The position numbers were made by a program, and so were the translations under genes. Shown one piece after another: positions 34,788-43,794 of a DNA stretch of 49,107 bases. The stretch covers positions 1 through 49,107 of the forward strand of contig VGSQ01000009.1 in NCBI GenBank assembly GCA_016874975.1, written 5' to 3'. Source of the stretch: Deltaproteobacteria bacterium (GTDB lineage Bacteria > Desulfobacterota > Desulfobaccia > Desulfobaccales > 0-14-0-80-60-11). Within the stretch, counting starts at the first letter, position 1. The number at the start of each line of letters is the position of its first letter. The notes below the pieces were generated by a model that was not told the DNA's origin, made no database searches, and saw nothing but the letters and a program-made list of their open reading frames with translations.

Positions 34788-37700
34788 TTACCCGGGCCGC
34801 TCCAGGATGTGCCCGTCGGGTTGAAAAGGAATGTCCGGAGCCTGGTGCGCCGGGTTTTGCTTCTCCAGCACCCTTTTCAGTTTGGCCTCCAGAGAAGCGG
34901 CGGGGTATTCCGCCAGGATGGTGCGGTATAAGAACGCGGCCTTGTCGAGTCTGCCCAGAATTTCATGGAGAGCGGCGATTTCTTCAGCGATGGTTATTTT
35001 CCGGGGGTCATAAGGGTTGAATTTGTAAGCCAGTTCATACTGCGCCAGCGCCTCTTCATATTTTTGCAGGTGCTTGTATTGCTGAGCCTTCCTCCAAAAA
35101 TGATTTTCGTTCTCGTCATGCAGATACAGGATTAATTTTCCTCTATGTAATAGTATCTCTTTGGCAATTCCGTCTTGTTGATAATAGTAATCCTCATCCG
35201 GCATAAGGGAGTGGTGCCATTTGTTCAGGAATCTGAGGGCATTTTCCCTTTCATTATCCTTTCTTCCCGGGGTTTTGCTCTCCAGATGGTAAATCTGGCT
35301 GTGTGGAGTGTAGATGATTTTATAACCAAGCTTACTTATCTGAAAACAGAGGTCCACGTCTTCGAAGCCGTTGCGATATTGTTCATCAAAAAGGCCGGCC
35401 TCGAAAAAGACTTGGGGCTTGACGAGGAGGCACGCAGCCGTGACGCATTGGTATTCTCTTTCTTTATTTACGGCAGGATGGTCCTTATGGAAATTCCGAT
35501 AAATGTGGAACACATGTTTTTCAGGATTGAACGCTACCCCGGCGTGCTGAATCGTGTCATCCGGGTAGAGGAGTTTTGCCCCCACTGCGCCGATATCGTT
35601 ACGCTTCCGGGCGCAGTCTGTCAGTCCCTGCAGCCAGCCGGGCAGCACCTTGGTGTCGTTATTCAGAAAGACGAGGAACTCGCCGGCGGCTGCTTCGGCT
35701 CCCTGATTGCACGCCTTGGCGAACCCCAGATTCCGGGGGTTATGGATGGCCTGCAGCCGTCCCGTTTCTTCCTGTCGGCGCAGGAATCCGCCGGTGCCAT
35801 CGGTGGAGCCGTTGTCGATCACCAGGACCCGAAAATCCCCGGGCTCGGTGTGCTCCCAGATGGACTCCAGACATTGGCGGGTCAGGGCAAGATTGTTGTA
35901 AACGGGGATGATGATGGAGGCGGCCGGCGCCGGCGACCCGGGGGTTATGGGGGCAGGCTGCGGCTTTGGGGTTGCCGGCGCATCTCCTGAGCCCTCGGAA
36001 GCTTCGGGCGGCGCTTGGCCTCCGATGGTGGCGGATTGCAGGCGTGAAATCCCGGGGGGCAGAAGCTGCCGATAGAGGGAGAGCAATTCCTCGGCATCCG
36101 CGGCGATGCTTTTGACCGGCCTGATGCGGCGCCGAAAAGCGGCGACAGCTTCGGGATGGTCCACAAAAAAGCGCAGCTTTTCCGCCAGATGCTCCGGGTT
36201 GCCCGGTTCAAAGAGGAGGCCGTTGACGCCGTCCTCGATGATTTCCGGAATGCCGCCCACCCGGGAGGCGATCACCGGCACCCCGGCGTGGAGACATTCC
36301 CGGGTGACGAAAGAATAGCTTTCAAACCGGGAGGGCACCACCGCCACGTCGGTCCGGGCCAGAATCTCGGGCAGATCCTCTGGGGTGTAGGGGCCGTGCT
36401 GGGCAAGCCGCACCCCCGGTTTCACCAGCGCCATCACCCGGCGGAACTGGTCGGCGGTGAGGCCCAGGATATCACCGTAGAGGTCCAGTCGGGCCTTGGG
36501 GGAGTCAAGCGCGTTAAAGGCGCGGATCAGGATGTCCAGCCCCTTGGTGTAATTCAGGTACCCCAGAAAAGTGAACCGCACCGCGTCGCCGGAGGGTTGC
36601 CGGGGCAAGGTGGGGAAGGGCTCGAGGCCCAGCGGGGAGACCAGGAAGCGGGGATGATCAATGCCGTGGCTCCTCAGAAGGTCCCGCAGGAAACGGGAGG
36701 GGGTCAGGAGGGCCTGCACCGCCTGCACTGCTTCCGGCAGATACCGGCGGCGCAGGGCCACCCGGTGAATCAACCGGGGCAGCTTCTGCCCGGCAAGGTG
36801 GTCGGGATGGCGCGCCAGGATGCATTCCACGCATTTTTCCACAGTGGCCGGCCCCTCCTGACAATACCCCCCCTCCTTATGGATGAAGTGACACTGTTCG
36901 CAGACCAGCCAGGCGTCATGGGCGGTCAGAACCGCAGGAATCCCCTGCCGGGCGCACTCTTCCAACGCCAGGGCGGAAATGCCGAGGAGATGATGAAAGT
37001 GCACCAGGTGGGGGAGCTTCCGGGCCAGATACTTTCCGAAGCCCGCCGCCGCCCTGCGGTTTTTAAAGGTTTTGAGGAAGCCGGACCCAGGGGTCACATT
37101 GATCCTGGCAAGCTCAAGACCTTCATGCTCCGTCTCGGTGATCTCGCCTTCCGCCGCATCATGGCGATAAACAGGATAAAGCATCCCCACCCGATGGCCG
37201 CGGCGGCGCAATTCCTGGGCAAGATTATAGGTGTAGATTTCCGTGCCGGCCAATCTTTCGCCCCGGAAGGAATGGGCCACCAGGAGCAGGTGCAAAGCCT
37301 CCGGGCTTTCCGGCCGGGAAGCAGGCGGGCAGGACGGCTGCGGCAGGGGAGCGATCGCCGCCGGGTGATGCCTCCGGACCTGAAGCCGCGGCCGGTTCCG
37401 GCCCGCCGCCCCGTCCCCGGAGTGGTCGAGGGGCCGGTGCAGCCGGGACGGTCGCCGGCTCTCCGACGGCACGATGTCCCACATCCGCCCGGTCCGGAAC
37501 ATTTCCACCAGTTGCGGCAGGTAGTGGTTAAAACTCAACCGTCGGTCAATGAGTCGTCTTCCTTTTCCTTTAATCCTTTCCCGTTCTTCGGGGTGCGCCA
37601 ACAGGTAAGCCACTTTCTCCCGGAGGTCGTCGAAGCCGCCGGTCCACACCACCGCGTCGCCGAACAACTCTTCGGCCCAGGGCAGGTGGTCGGAAACCAC

Positions 37701-39575
37701 CACGCCGTCGCAGCCCAGGGCCTCCCAGAGGCGGGAGGTGGGGACATTGTGCCGCCGGTGCCAGGCGGTGTGGGTGGAGAGGATGATGGCGGCGCTGGAA
37801 TAGAGAGCCGGAACTTCCGTGGGCCGGATGGGCCCCCGCACCGCTGCCTTCAGCTCGGGAAAGCGCTCCCAATGCGAGCCGAAGACGGCCAGCCCCAGGT
37901 CCACCAGCGGCGTCAGATACCGGTGCACCTCTTCCGGCGCCCTGATGCCGCCGTTGCCGCAGAAGACCACGGGATGGGCCAGGGCCTCCACCGGCGCGCG
38001 GGGTCGGTAAACCTCCCGGTCGCAGGACATGGGCATCAGGGCGATCTTCCGGGCCGGCGCCCCCCAGGACAGGAGGTGCTGCTTCAGGGCGGGGCCGGCC
38101 GCGAAAAACCCTTCATAAAGGGCCAGGCAGCGGCGCCACTCCGGGTTGGCGGTCCACTCCTCCGGCACCCGGGCCTGGTACCACCAGTAGTGCCGGGGAC
38201 CGGGCACCGGACGGAGCAGGGGAAACGGATAAAAGTGGAGGATGACGTCCAGGTTGTCGTGTACGGTGACGGGATCGTAGACCTCGGCAAACTCCACCTG
38301 TTCCAGACCGGACAGGACCCGGGCCATGCCCACGGCCATCACTTCGTCGCCGTCCACCGCCCCCTCGAAGGTATTGATGTTGGGCAGCTGCAGACCCAGG
38401 CGCAGAGGCCCGGCCACCGCCGCGGCGGCGGGCGCGGACAGAAAGACCGGCGCGGCTGCCGGGGCGGGAGCGGTTTCTCCCCGCCGATGGCGCAGCTCCT
38501 CCCAAACCTGTCGGGTTCTCCCCGTCAGCATTCCCTGGAAAATGTTCAGGCACCGGCGACCCACGCTGGCCGCAGAAAAACGGGTGCGGAAACAGACCCT
38601 GGCCTGCTTTTGCACCTGTTGGTAGAGGCTGGGGACGCCGTACAGGCGATTCAAGGAAGCGATGGAGCGCACCCCGGTTTCGCCGTCCCGGATCACCTCT
38701 CCCAGGGAGCCGCCCGCGGCCAGGACCGGCGTCCCCAGGGCCAGGCACTCCACCGGGAAGCTGCCGGGAGAGGCGATGGTGGCGGCGGTGAGGGCGAAGA
38801 AGCTGCGGGCGATTTCCCGGAACAGGGCTGTCCGCGGCAGATTGCTCAGATAATCAATCGGATAGCGTTTACCGAGGGCCTCCGCGATCCTCAGCGCGGT
38901 CTTGCTGCCCCGAGAAACCAGGAGAAAGCGCTCCATGGGGGTCTCTTCAAAGAGCCGGGGCAAAATCTTTGCGAAACGGTCGGCGCCCTTATACCAGGCG
39001 TCCAACCCGCCGCCGAAGATGCCCCGGTTGAGACGCTTCTCCGGCTCATAGGACTCCAGGTCGGGCACCTCCACGGGGGCTTCCATGGCCAGGAAACAGG
39101 TGTCCCCTCTGGTCAGGGCTTCCTCCTGACGCCGGTCCGACAACAGGCCGGACAACAGGAAGGGCACTTTGGCCGCATACGCGCTTTCCAGGATTTCCGG
39201 GGTGGGGATTTCCAGATAACCCACCAGGGGCGGTTTGCCGGGCATTTGGGAACTGAGGATATGCGCCAGGGGGAAATTGTTTTCATGCCAGAACCAGACG
39301 ATCTGCGGGTCAAAAACTTTGGCCAGGGAGAGCGCGGCGCTCAGTTTTTTCCCGGCCTGGTCCCACATCTCCGGGATGTCCCGATAGAGCCGGGAAATCC
39401 ACAGGCGTCCCAGCCTTTCTTCACGGGGGGCGGGGACTCCGCCCTCGGTCGCGTCCGCACATTGGGGGGCGATGACCAGCACCTGATGTTCCGGAGTCCG
39501 GGCAAAATATTCGTACAGGTGAAACTGGCTGTCCCTGGCGGGATCGCAGGCTGTAGTCAATACCAGGATGCGCAT
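34788..39575 (-). CDS. Giant multidomain glycosyltransferase (four GT domains plus TPR-like tail)
   Basis: 1595 residues, starting MRILVLTTACDPARDSQF after an AGGAG site. Residues about 1-360: GT-B fold glycosyltransferase, GT4-like, with FPVECLALGTPVLAAGGSLG. About 390-715: CgeB-like GT with STHTAWHRRHNVPTSRLWEA and YLLAHPEERERI. About 765-1165: GT4 with GTEIYTYNLAQELRRRGH and SRFESYSFVTRECLHAGVPV, IPEIIEDGVNGLLFEPG. About 1215-1440: GT2, with IIIPVYNNLALTRQ, DNGSTDGT, NNDTKVLPGWLQG and FEDVDLCFQISKLGYK. About 1480-1570: TPR-like helices (KYEEALAQYELAYKFNP). Alanine/proline-rich linkers separate the domains. No transmembrane segment, so it is cytoplasmic and probably assembles a polysaccharide or O-glycan repeat. 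Donor and acceptor sugars unknown. Confidence 0.9.
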   Translation of the reverse strand: MRILVLTTACDPARDSQFHLYEYFARTPEHQVLVIAPQCADATEGGVPAPREERLGRLWISRLYRDIPEMWDQAGKKLSAALSLAKVFDPQIVWFWHENNFPLAHILSSQMPGKPPLVGYLEIPTPEILESAYAAKVPFLLSGLLSDRRQEEALTRGDTCFLAMEAPVEVPDLESYEPEKRLNRGIFGGGLDAWYKGADRFAKILPRLFEETPMERFLLVSRGSKTALRIAEALGKRYPIDYLSNLPRTALFREIARSFFALTAATIASPGSFPVECLALGTPVLAAGGSLGEVIRDGETGVRSIASLNRLYGVPSLYQQVQKQARVCFRTRFSAASVGRRCLNIFQGMLTGRTRQVWEELRHRRGETAPAPAAAPVFLSAPAAAAVAGPLRLGLQLPNINTFEGAVDGDEVMAVGMARVLSGLEQVEFAEVYDPVTVHDNLDVILHFYPFPLLRPVPGPRHYWWYQARVPEEWTANPEWRRCLALYEGFFAAGPALKQHLLSWGAPARKIALMPMSCDREVYRPRAPVEALAHPVVFCGNGGIRAPEEVHRYLTPLVDLGLAVFGSHWERFPELKAAVRGPIRPTEVPALYSSAAIILSTHTAWHRRHNVPTSRLWEALGCDGVVVSDHLPWAEELFGDAVVWTGGFDDLREKVAYLLAHPEERERIKGKGRRLIDRRLSFNHYLPQLVEMFRTGRMWDIVPSESRRPSRLHRPLDHSGDGAAGRNRPRLQVRRHHPAAIAPLPQPSCPPASRPESPEALHLLLVAHSFRGERLAGTEIYTYNLAQELRRRGHRVGMLYPVYRHDAAEGEITETEHEGLELARINVTPGSGFLKTFKNRRAAAGFGKYLARKLPHLVHFHHLLGISALALEECARQGIPAVLTAHDAWLVCEQCHFIHKEGGYCQEGPATVEKCVECILARHPDHLAGQKLPRLIHRVALRRRYLPEAVQAVQALLTPSRFLRDLLRSHGIDHPRFLVSPLGLEPFPTLPRQPSGDAVRFTFLGYLNYTKGLDILIRAFNALDSPKARLDLYGDILGLTADQFRRVMALVKPGVRLAQHGPYTPEDLPEILARTDVAVVPSRFESYSFVTRECLHAGVPVIASRVGGIPEIIEDGVNGLLFEPGNPEHLAEKLRFFVDHPEAVAAFRRRIRPVKSIAADAEELLSLYRQLLPPGISRLQSATIGGQAPPEASEGSGDAPATPKPQPAPITPGSPAPAASIIIPVYNNLALTRQCLESIWEHTEPGDFRVLVIDNGSTDGTGGFLRRQEETGRLQAIHNPRNLGFAKACNQGAEAAAGEFLVFLNNDTKVLPGWLQGLTDCARKRNDIGAVGAKLLYPDDTIQHAGVAFNPEKHVFHIYRNFHKDHPAVNKEREYQCVTAACLLVKPQVFFEAGLFDEQYRNGFEDVDLCFQISKLGYKIIYTPHSQIYHLESKTPGRKDNERENALRFLNKWHHSLMPDEDYYYQQDGIAKEILLHRGKLILYLHDENENHFWRKAQQYKHLQKYEEALAQYELAYKFNPYDPRKITIAEEIAALHEILGRLDKAAFLYRTILAEYPAASLEAKLKRVLEKQNPAHQAPDIPFQPDGHILERPG

Positions 39576-39656
39576 GGCCTCTCCTGTGGTTCAGAAGCGT
39601 TTGGGGCGGGGGGGAGCCGTGTTGCCCCGTCACTCCCGCTTGGAGGAACGTCCCAT

Positions 39657-39822
39657 TCAATGCAGATGCGCATGGCGCTTCAGGCCCAATCAATGGTGCG
39701 CGGTGCGCACCCTACGGCACTCCGGCGCCGAAGCAGAGCTTCGGGAGCAAGGGCGTTCCCAAGTGGCAGCTTGGGAACGAGGGTTGAACGACGTCTCAAT
39801 GCAGGTGCGCATGGCGCTTCAG
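39657..39822. repeat. 27-bp direct repeat bracketing an inserted repeat element
   Basis: TCAATGCAGATGCGCATGGC... at 39657-39683 recurs with a single mismatch at 39796-39822. The second copy is the last codons of the radical-SAM remnant. The 112 bases between hold a GGTGCGC palindrome (39692-39717), a CCGAAGCAGAGCTTCGG hairpin (39729-39745) and a CGTTCCCAAG palindrome (39754-39779). Confidence 0.8.
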
Positions 39823-40326
39823 TTCCTCGGCCGTCAGGGTGTCCGTGTCCAGGACGTAGCCCCGGGCGCCGTCCAGGTCGCTCCAATCCACCAGGCGCTG
39901 GTCCTGGGTCCGGTGCGCCATCTCATAAAAAGGCGTCCCCGGGAAGGGCGTGCAATAGCTCTGCTGGACGCTGTCCGGCTGCAGCCGGCGGACAAACTTC
40001 CGGGTGCGGCGGATGGTGTCCAGGGTTTCGCCGGGCAGGCCCCAGGTAATGGTGAGGTGCACGAAGATTCCCAGTGATTTTAGATAAATCACCATGTCCT
40101 CCACCACCTCCAGGTTCAGTTGTTTGCGGCGCCGGTCCACCAGTTCCTGGCAGCCGCTCGCCACCCCCGATTTCACCGCGCAGCAGCCCGACTCCCGCAT
40201 GGCCCGGCAGGTTTCCCGGTCGCCGGCGTCCACCCGGCGCCTGGCCGGCCAGGGGATTCCCATGCCCCGCAGGCCGGCGCGGTGAAGGGCCGACGGGAGC
40301 CGGCCCGGATGCCCCAGCGGCGGCCG
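39796..40326 (-). pseudogene. Truncated B12-type radical SAM protein remnant
   Basis: About 175 codons match the second half of BchE/P-methylase-type radical SAM proteins: LHRAGLRGMGIPWPARRRVD, CRAMRESGCCAVKSGVASG, LTITWGLPGETLDTIRRTRK and SYCTPFPGTPFYEMA. The B12-binding domain and the CxxxCxxC cluster motif that should precede are absent. The remnant starts immediately after, and in the same frame as, the stop of the SDR gene at 40327, with no start codon of its own before an internal ATG at 40263. A deletion seems to have removed the 5' half and joined the rest to the SDR gene. Not expected to be functional. Confidence 0.8.
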
Positions 40327-41457
40327 TCAGCCGCAAATCGGGGCGGATTGCCGAGCAAGACTTTGATAACCCGGAGTCCCTGGCCTTCGGGCCTGAAACC
40401 AGCGCTCTTTGTTGTGCAGAAAAATTCTGGTGAGGATGTCGTGGATATCCCTGTTGAGGGACCACTCGGGATAATCGGTCTTAAAACGGGTCAGGTCGCT
40501 GATCCACCAGATATGGTCCCCCCGGCGATGCTGCGGGCTGTATGCATAATGCATCGGCAACCCGGTGATTTCTTCACACATCCGGATGGCCTCCAGCATG
40601 GAGCAATGGCTCTTTCGCCCGCCGCCGATATTGTAAACCGCCGCCACCCGGGGCTTGCGGTAAAAGGAGACGAAGGCCCGGACCAGGTCCTCGCAGTCGA
40701 TGTTGTCCCGCACCTGCTTCCCCTGATAACCGAAGATGGTGTAAGGGATGCCGCCCAGGGCGCACTTCATGAGATAGGAGAGGAAGCCGTGCAGTTGCGC
40801 CCCGGCGTGGGCCGGGCCGGTGAGGCAGCCGCCCCGGAAGCAGGCGGTGTACATGCCGAAATAGCGCCCGTATTCCTGCACCATGACGTCCGCCGCCACC
40901 TTGGAGGCGCCGAAGATGCTGTGCCGGGTTTCATCCAGGCTCATGGATTCGTCGATCCCCCGGAAGTAAGGATGGTCTTCGGGCAGCTCCCAGCGGGTCT
41001 CCCGTTCCTCCAGGGGCAGGGCATTGGGCCGGTCGCCGTACACCTTGTTGGTGGAACAGTGAATAAACACCGCCTGGGGGCAATATTGCCGGGCGGCCTC
41101 CAGCAGATGGAGGGTGCCCGTGGCGTTCACCGCGAAATCCGTCAGGGGCTCCCGGGCCGCCCAGTCATGGGAGGGCTGGGCCGCGGCGTGCACAATCACC
41201 CGGATGTCGCGGCCATAGTCCGAAAAGACGCGCTTGACGGCTTCCCAGTCCCGGATGTCCAGGTCGAAGTGGCGATAGTGGCGGATTTCCTCCCGCAGCC
41301 TCTCAATCTGTCCGGAGGTGGAAGCCTCGTCGCCGAAAAAATAGCGGCGCAGGTCATTGTCCAGGCCGATGACCTCGTGGCCCAGGGCCGCGAATTGCCG
41401 GACGGCTTCGGAACCCACCAGACCGCCGGAACCGGTGACGAGGGCGACAGCAGGCAT
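40327..41457 (-). CDS. NAD-dependent epimerase/dehydratase, SDR family
   Basis: 376 residues. The start at 41457 is preceded by AAGGAGTTG. Nucleotide-binding motif [27 protein letters not shown] and [16 protein letters not shown] mark a nucleotide-sugar epimerase family seen in polysaccharide clusters. The catalytic YxxxK is FGASK here ([15 protein letters not shown]), so the usual tyrosine is phenylalanine, which I recall as a trait of this family. The C-terminal 20 residues ([19 protein letters not shown]) look unlike the family and may come from the deletion that truncated the next gene. It begins 19 bases after the other epimerase gene. Confidence 0.85.
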   Translation of the reverse strand: MPAVALVTGSGGLVGSEAVRQFAALGHEVIGLDNDLRRYFFGDEASTSGQIERLREEIRHYRHFDLDIRDWEAVKRVFSDYGRDIRVIVHAAAQPSHDWAAREPLTDFAVNATGTLHLLEAARQYCPQAVFIHCSTNKVYGDRPNALPLEERETRWELPEDHPYFRGIDESMSLDETRHSIFGASKVAADVMVQEYGRYFGMYTACFRGGCLTGPAHAGAQLHGFLSYLMKCALGGIPYTIFGYQGKQVRDNIDCEDLVRAFVSFYRKPRVAAVYNIGGGRKSHCSMLEAIRMCEEITGLPMHYAYSPQHRRGDHIWWISDLTRFKTDYPEWSLNRDIHDILTRIFLHNKERWFQARRPGTPGYQSLARQSAPICG

Positions 41458-41476
41458 ATCGTCAACTCCTTGGCTT

Positions 41477-42532
41477 TTATCTGAGGGAGCTGAGCAGTTG
41501 CTCCCGGTATTCCCTGATCCAGTCAAACATCTCCGTGAAGGTCTGCGGCACGGTGCGTTGGGGTTGCCATCCCAGGTCCGCCTCCACCCGGTTGCAGTCC
41601 GACACGTACCAGGGGATGTCCGCCCATCTCTCCTCCGGCACCGGGGCAATGGGCACCGTGTGGCCGGTGAGGCTTCGGCAGAGGTCGGTGGCCTCCAACA
41701 GCGAGAGGCTGTTGGTCGCGCCCCCGCCGACGTTGTAGGTCTTGTGGCGCGCCACGTCCAGACGGGTTATCTGCCGCGCCAGGAGTTCGGCCAAGTCGTC
41801 GACGTGCAACAGGTCCCGCACCTGTTTGCCTGCGCCGCCATAGCCGATGTACTGCAGCGGAGATCGCAGGTAGTGCTGCAGGAGCCAGTACATGAAGACC
41901 CCCTGGTCCGTCTTGCCGAACTGCCAGGGGCCGGTGATCACCCCGCACCGGTTGATGACGTAAGGGAAACCGTACATGTCGGCGTATTCCACCAGCAGCA
42001 GCTCCGCGGCCAACTTGCTGGCCCCGTAGAGGGAACGCCGCCCCGGCAGAGGAAAGTCCTCGGACACCCCCTCCGGTCCGGCGCCGGGCAGGTTCGGCCC
42101 CTGCCACAGCAGGCGGGTTTCCCCGGTTATCAGGGGCGCCTGCCGCAGGCGATCATAGGGGTAGACCCGGCTGGTGGAGAGGAAGACCACCGCGGCTCCG
42201 GCCTGCCGGGCCCATTCGCAGCAATTGACCGCCCCCACCAGGTTGGTGTCAACCAGATAGCGCCCCTGGCCCTGGTTTCCCGCCAGCACCGAGGGTTCGG
42301 CGGAGCATTCGAGGAGTACGTCGGCCGGGGGCAGGGCCGCCAGATCGTCCCACAGGCGGACGTCGCCATGCACAAACGTGATGCCGTGTCGCTTTAACCG
42401 GGGGAGGCTGAGCTCCGAGCCCCGCCTCTTGAGATTGTCCAGGCAGACGACCTCCGCCCCCAGGGCCTCCCTCAGCCGCACCGCCAGCGAGGACCCCACA
42501 AAACCGGCGCCGCCGGTGATCACCAAGCGCAT
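41477..42532 (-). CDS. CDP-paratose 2-epimerase-like SDR
   Basis: 351 residues. [13 protein letters not shown] is the NAD-binding motif and [12 protein letters not shown] carries the intact Yxxx[21 protein letters not shown] with [20 protein letters not shown] is the block characteristic of CDP-paratose 2-epimerase relatives. It would epimerise a nucleotide sugar; the actual substrate is unknown because no CDP-sugar genes are in view. First gene of the minus-strand polysaccharide run; its promoter should lie in the repeat-rich gap 42533-43794. Confidence 0.87.
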   Translation of the reverse strand: MRLVITGGAGFVGSSLAVRLREALGAEVVCLDNLKRRGSELSLPRLKRHGITFVHGDVRLWDDLAALPPADVLLECSAEPSVLAGNQGQGRYLVDTNLVGAVNCCEWARQAGAAVVFLSTSRVYPYDRLRQAPLITGETRLLWQGPNLPGAGPEGVSEDFPLPGRRSLYGASKLAAELLLVEYADMYGFPYVINRCGVITGPWQFGKTDQGVFMYWLLQHYLRSPLQYIGYGGAGKQVRDLLHVDDLAELLARQITRLDVARHKTYNVGGGATNSLSLLEATDLCRSLTGHTVPIAPVPEERWADIPWYVSDCNRVEADLGWQPQRTVPQTFTEMFDWIREYREQLLSSLR

Positions 42533-42597
42533 AGCCCGGAACCCTTCCTCGTTTTGCGCAGGGGGCGCCCGGCGCTCCCGGCAGGGTGTCGGAAATG

Positions 42598-43331
42598 GAT
42601 TGCCGGGGGGAGGGTTACGCAGGCGGGACGCCTGCGCCACAGGAGTCGCCGCTCCCCCGGTCCGCCCCCCGGAAGCCGCTCTTCACCTTCAACAGAGAGC
42701 CGCAGCACCCCTCCTCGCTCCCAAGCTGTTGAGAAAATATCTGAAGACGTTTATGCAGGACACCTGCCCCCGGGTGTCCTGCCAAAACTCCTAGGGCGGC
42801 CCGCGGCCGCCGCTCCCGGCGTGCACGGCGCGACCTCTGACCATGGATGACACCTGCCGGGATGTCCCGTCGCAGGCTGGAAGCCTGCGCCACCACGGTT
42901 TTTCATCCTTATCGGAGGGAGCCGCAGGCTCAGCACCGACTGCCGGAGTTTGCCGGTCCGGCAGATGAGCAATAATACTCAAAACGCCTGACCGAACGGC
43001 TGCCCCCGGGGTTGGGTCAATATCCGGCGGGCGGTCCGGCTTCCCAGGCAGACCCCTGCCCCCTCTGTCCGGTCCCGCCCCTGCCGCGCCGCAGGCCCAG
43101 GGTCCCCCGGCCGCCGTCGGCTCCGGGGGCGCACCTGCGGTGCATGCAAAACCAGGACCAGGCGCCCCGTCATGATAAAACCTGTAAGAGCCGTAAGTTA
43201 TGGTAATTAAGGCCGCCGCCGCGGGAAAAATATGCCGGTCTCCGCCGGACGGTTGTGCCCCTTTCCCTGGGGCCGCGGGCCTGAGGCTCAGGACCCCCGC
43301 CGCACCCCGGGGGCGGCGGCCGCCCCGGGGT
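42598..43331. repeat. Repeats in the divergent polysaccharide promoter gap
   Basis: The gap 42533-43794 (1262 bases) has no supported gene. GCAGGCGGGACGCCTGCGCC at 42619-42638 and GCAGGCTGGAAGCCTGCGCC at 42874-42893 are one family. 43305-43330 is a GC-only hairpin with near-complete 12-bp arms (CCCCGGGGGCGGC against GCCGCCCCGGGG). Small frames through the region are proline/glycine/arginine-rich and not called. Confidence 0.65.
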
Positions 43332-43567
43332 CGGGTCGGCGGCAACCTGACGGCAGCCTTGGGAAATGCCCAATTCTTACCAGGAACATCGGCCGTCTCA
43401 GGGTTAACTTGATGGGAAAACGTGGGTGTGGTGGCGAGGGGGGAAGCCGGGGGGGCGCCGCCGCGTCTCCCGGAACCCTGACACTATGTCCGGAAAAGTG
43501 AACAAACCGGGGAGGGCTATTTTTAAGACCTATTGTAAATCCATACACTTATAAAATGAGTCGTTTA

Positions 43568-43583
43568 TGGCACCGGAATTGCT
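43568..43583 (+). promoter_or_regulatory. Sigma-54 promoter of the polysaccharide operon
   Basis: TGGCACCGGAATTGCT is an exact match to the RpoN consensus TGGCAC-N5-TTGC[AT], with the GG and GC dinucleotides at the required spacing. It lies 211 bases upstream of the tyrosine kinase start, on the same strand, in a gap without other genes. An imperfect palindrome TGTAAATCCATACA lies at 43534-43547. Expression would need an enhancer-binding activator; its site is not identified. Confidence 0.7.
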
Positions 43584-43642
43584 CCGGCAGGGGGAGGCGC
43601 CCTTGCAGGACCGGGGCCGCCGGCGGCGCCGCTGCGGCCGCC

Positions 43643-43683
43643 TTGCCAATCAATGACATGCATGCTATATATGTGAATTGGCA
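43643..43683 (+). promoter_or_regulatory. Second promoter with flanking inverted repeat
   Basis: TTGCCA (43643-43648) and TATATA (43666-43671) are 17 bp apart, a good sigma-70 promoter. Perfect 7-bp inverted halves TGCCAAT (43644-43650) and ATTGGCA (43677-43683) overlap the -35 and the start site, a layout suited to a repressor. Confidence 0.55.
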
Positions 43684-43794
43684 GTTGCGCCTCCAGGTTC
43701 CTCCCGGCGGGGTTCACGCCCCCCTTCCTGAGAAGAGGCAGTTAGGCGCGACCTGACCGTCACCACCCTTTACCTTTGGACATAAGGAAGTGCC

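Noticed and set aside
36156-40049. Very long plus-strand open frame of about 1300 codons opposite the glycosyltransferase gene
   Set aside because: It is the antisense shadow of a GC-rich gene whose minus-strand product has clear GT domains; the plus-strand translation is histidine/glycine/glutamine-rich and has no recognisable motif.
42751-43548. Several short frames in the divergent gap before the tyrosine kinase gene
   Set aside because: Glycine/proline/arginine-rich translations, no homology, no ribosome binding sites, and they cross the palindromic repeats.
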